From Nitrosopumilaceae archaeon (GTDB lineage: Archaea > Thermoproteota > Nitrososphaeria > Nitrososphaerales > Nitrosopumilaceae): a stretch of DNA of 16,366 nucleotides. Positions 14,508 through 16,366 of this stretch are shown in pieces. The stretch lies in NCBI GenBank assembly GCA_021296165.1, contig JAGWAW010000013.1, forward strand, positions 1 through 16,366, in the 5' to 3' direction. Position 1 is the stretch's first letter, and each line of letters starts with the position of its first letter. The translations under genes and the position numbers were made by a program. A model generated the notes under the pieces. The model ran no database searches and was not told the DNA's origin. It was given only the letters and a program-made list of their open reading frames with translations.

Positions 14508-15395
14508 CTACTCCTTGAAGGCCGTCCGCGCCGTCACCCGCTCGTGGCTGGCGATCACGCCCCCATAGGACATCCTTCCCAGAAAGTCCATCTCCTGATC
14601 CAAGCCGCTCAGGGGTATGATCCGCGTCCAGTGTTTTTTGGTACCGTCAAACCTGTAGCCGCGCTCCTTCAGGGATCCCCTCACGGGGTAGGTGCTGCCG
14701 CCGGCCGTTACCTTTGCCCTGTCGGCGACGGAGCCGAGCAGGTGCCCCAGGGCGCCGGATACCGAGTGGAGTATCCACGAGACCGCCAAGCAGTCGGTGT
14801 GGGCCCGGTGCGCCTCAAAAAACCAGCCCTCCTGCTCCAACAGCAGTGGCAGGCTGGCCGACCCATACCCCATCATACTCCAAGGTACCCCCCGCAGCGA
14901 GCATGCCCACCGGTAGTCGCCCATATCAGGGAACCTTCGCTCAAAGATCGGCCTGTCGAAGCGCGCATTGTGCGCCACAACGAGAGGGTCCCTGCCCAGC
15001 CACTCCCTCACGGCGTCCGGGTCCAGCCTCTTTCCTCGCACCATCTCATCGGTTATGCCGGTGAGCTCCGTCACCTCGCGCGGTATGGGCATGCCGGGAT
15101 CCTCAAACCCGCTGAACACGTCAACTATCTCTACTAGGCTCCCCTCCGGACCGTATCTGCACCGGAGCATCCCCAGCTCTATGATGCGAGCCTCCCGGAT
15201 ATCAAGGCCGGTGGCCTCTATGTCAAGAAACGTGATCGTGTTGTCCTCGTCGCTGCGCTCCCCAAAAACTATCGGAACCGACTCGGCCGCCAAGGGCATC
15301 CGCTCCAGCAGTCTAAAGTCGTCTGGCCTGTCCTGGATCTCCTCAAGGCGTTCATCGGCGCTTTTTCTTTCTGTGCCCGACGGTGTTATCCACAT
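14508..15395 (-). CDS. DnaQ-like 3'-5' exonuclease (DEDDh family)
   Basis: This 295-residue protein belongs to the DnaQ/epsilon exonuclease superfamily, which removes nucleotides from 3' ends using two metal ions. All three motifs are present: Exo I FLDIEATGL (D58, E60), Exo II VVAHNARFDRPIF (D147), and Exo III HRAHTDCLA (H196, D201), which makes it the DEDDh type. Between them, PREVTELTGITDEMVRG is typical of the polymerase-proofreading-like branch. About 95 residues follow the catalytic domain and include YPVRGSLKERGYRFDGTKKH then W, a motif seen after several stand-alone DnaQ-like exonucleases. Whether it acts in DNA repair, proofreading or RNA trimming cannot be told. The ATG at 15395 is supported by a TATA box 27 nt upstream. 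The N-terminal 50 residues have no clear domain. Confidence 0.9.
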   Translation of the reverse strand: MWITPSGTERKSADERLEEIQDRPDDFRLLERMPLAAESVPIVFGERSDEDNTITFLDIEATGLDIREARIIELGMLRCRYGPEGSLVEIVDVFSGFEDPGMPIPREVTELTGITDEMVRGKRLDPDAVREWLGRDPLVVAHNARFDRPIFERRFPDMGDYRWACSLRGVPWSMMGYGSASLPLLLEQEGWFFEAHRAHTDCLAVSWILHSVSGALGHLLGSVADRAKVTAGGSTYPVRGSLKERGYRFDGTKKHWTRIIPLSGLDQEMDFLGRMSYGGVIASHERVTARTAFKE

Positions 15396-15417
15396 AGGCT
15401 CGGCGCCGTCGCCATGG

Positions 15418-15428
15418 ATTTAAAAATC
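15418..15428 (-). promoter_or_regulatory. TATA box of the exonuclease gene
   Basis: On the minus strand the sequence GATTTTTAAAT is centred about 27-28 nt upstream of the ATG at 15395. This suggests a leaderless transcript. Confidence 0.6.
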
Positions 15429-15477
15429 TACGGTAGCGCTCCTTTGCTCGGCAAAGACTGCAGGAATCGTCACGCTT

Positions 15478-15660
15478 TCATTCTGAAGCAGATCCTCGTT
15501 CGAATGATCCATTGGGGTCGGTTGCGAATAATCTCTCGTGTTCCATGTCCAATGCAGGTTCTAAAGCCCTCCGCAAGAACGGATAGTCCAAAAAACATAC
15601 CGCTGGAATAGTCAATTGGATTATGGCCGGTATGGTCAAGCCCCATATAGTCAGGGGCAT
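15478..15660 (-). CDS. Possible small membrane protein, 60 aa
   Basis: From ATG 15660 the product starts MPLTIWGLTIPAIIQLTIPA, with a hydrophobic stretch at about residues 3-28 long enough for one membrane helix. A charged tail follows (FLRRALEPALDMEHERL, ending in SASE). A weak A/T-rich element, AATTCATA on the minus strand centred near 15687, lies 27 nt upstream, as for the other leaderless genes here. An in-frame ATG at 15696 would add 12 basic residues. I recognise no homologue. The main doubts are the short length and the non-coding surroundings. Confidence 0.3.
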   Translation of the reverse strand: MPLTIWGLTIPAIIQLTIPAVCFLDYPFLRRALEPALDMEHERLFATDPNGSFERGSASE

Positions 15661-16247
15661 CCGCCGTGCGCGTTTAGGCGCGGTATGAATTCGCATGGTA
15701 TCCTAGACCATGCACTGCCGCAACCTGCAACACATCAGGGCGCTACGCAGCCGCCATTGTCCCGGCGCACGTCCCCCGGCGCGCCGCACCACTGCATCCC
15801 CGCAGGCTGCATACCCACCTGCATACTTTGTGGTTATCCACCACATAACATAAAGTAAATGATCCTATATTCTTCCAGCTTTGCCCAGTGTTATAATGCC
15901 ACAAAAATATCCTACACCACCCCGAAGATTATTCATGTCCTCGTTTTTTGACATATCCCCGTTTGAGTGACCCCGTTGAGTGACTATGAACACTCTACTT
16001 GGAGTACTGCGTACCAGCCCCTCATGCAGGCGGCATTCTGGTCATTCGGGACGGCTCCATTCTGGCATTGTTTAAGTTGCGGTTTTAAAAAGTACGGTAA
16101 TGCATGGGGATGGGCAGGTGCCACAGCATGGCAGCACTCCGGCCTTCGATGTCAGGCGAGTACGAGACGCGCCACCGCGGCGCATTGCGCAGGTCTTAGT
16201 GGCCTGTCGGGACAGGGTTCCGTTGCAAACCGTGTTGATGCCATAAA

Positions 16248-16366
16248 TCATGACACCCCGCGGCTCCGCACAACTTTTCCGTCCACTAGGATGGTCATTC
16301 CATCAGTCATGAGGTCCGCGGCACAGACAGTTAGATCCGCGGTCCGCCTGGCTTCGTCCGGAAGGG
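16248..16366 (-). CDS. 3' end of a minus-strand gene, possibly a short-chain dehydrogenase (partial)
   Basis: A frame open to the right window edge ends at TGA (16248-16250). Its 38 visible residues include DEARRTADLTVCAADLMTDG, then MTILVDGKVVRSRGVS at the C terminus. The pattern 'A..L...A.DLMT-G-MTI-VDG' resembles the end of short-chain dehydrogenase/reductase proteins (…LaSDlmTGqtl-VDGG…). With so little sequence this is only a suggestion. Codon use is normal for the window. Confidence 0.4.
   Translation of the reverse strand, partial: LPDEARRTADLTVCAADLMTDGMTILVDGKVVRSRGVS

Larger units (their letters stand above)
15396..16247. other. Long, mostly non-coding region with short repeats
   Basis: This 852-bp stretch has lower GC than the genes. 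It contains the exonuclease promoter, one possible small membrane-protein gene (15478-15660, minus), and two GAGTGAC direct repeats (15965-15971, 15978-15984). The second of these can pair with CACTC at 15991-15995. There is also an ATTCTGG[T]CATT repeat pair (about 16035-16046 and 16059-16069) and an isolated TATA-like TTTTAAAA (16083-16090) with no clear gene after it. Only a 31-codon frame from ATG 16104 follows that box. Confidence 0.4.

Noticed and set aside
16353..16366. TCCGGAAGGG at the window end, reminiscent of archaeal SRP RNA helix 8
   Set aside because: The preceding conserved GTCAGG is absent, the sequence is cut by the edge, and a minus-strand coding frame explains the stretch better.

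Overview
The window looks like a piece of a GC-rich thaumarchaeal (Nitrososphaerota) chromosome. A relative of Cenarchaeum symbiosum is my best guess, from memory only and not from a search. The archaeal evidence is: a Kae1-type t6A protein next to an archaeal GTPase with a C-terminal TGS domain; a cupredoxin domain of the kind common in ammonia-oxidising archaea; heavy use of ATA for Ile; and A/T-rich TATA-like boxes about 25-30 nt upstream of the start codon in several genes, which implies largely leaderless mRNAs.

Layout. 67-1059 (+) is an eight-repeat TPR protein. It faces two tandem minus-strand paralogues: a SWIM zinc-finger protein (2108-3238) and a second copy of its helical body without the zinc finger (1185-2039/2081). 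After a 390-bp gap holding nested inverted repeats comes a very large secreted protein (3631-7404), with about 19 LVIVD-type repeats and a C-terminal cupredoxin domain that lacks the usual copper-ligand cysteine. Next is an apparent operon of a YchF/OLA1-like GTPase (7784-8956) and Kae1 (8961-9956), overlapped at its 3' end by a convergent small PH/GRAM-like gene (9932-10237).

About 10240-12940 is an accessory island. It contains a repeat-bearing non-coding stretch, a decayed IS1595-type transposase with two compensating frameshifts, an LLM-class (F420-type) oxidoreductase whose codon use differs from its neighbours, and a lower-GC gap. Core metabolism resumes with pdxS-pdxT (12940-14501), the two subunits of the PLP synthase, where pdxT appears to start at a CTG overlapping the pdxS stop codon. 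Convergent to them is a DnaQ-type DEDDh exonuclease (14508-15395). The last 850 bp are mostly non-coding, with one possible small membrane protein and short repeats. At the right edge is the 3' end of a minus-strand gene that may be a short-chain dehydrogenase.

Housekeeping calls (GTPase, Kae1, PdxS, PdxT, exonuclease) are firm. The SWIM pair, the TPR protein and the LVIVD/cupredoxin protein have clear domains but unknown jobs. No tRNA, rRNA or CRISPR array was recognised.
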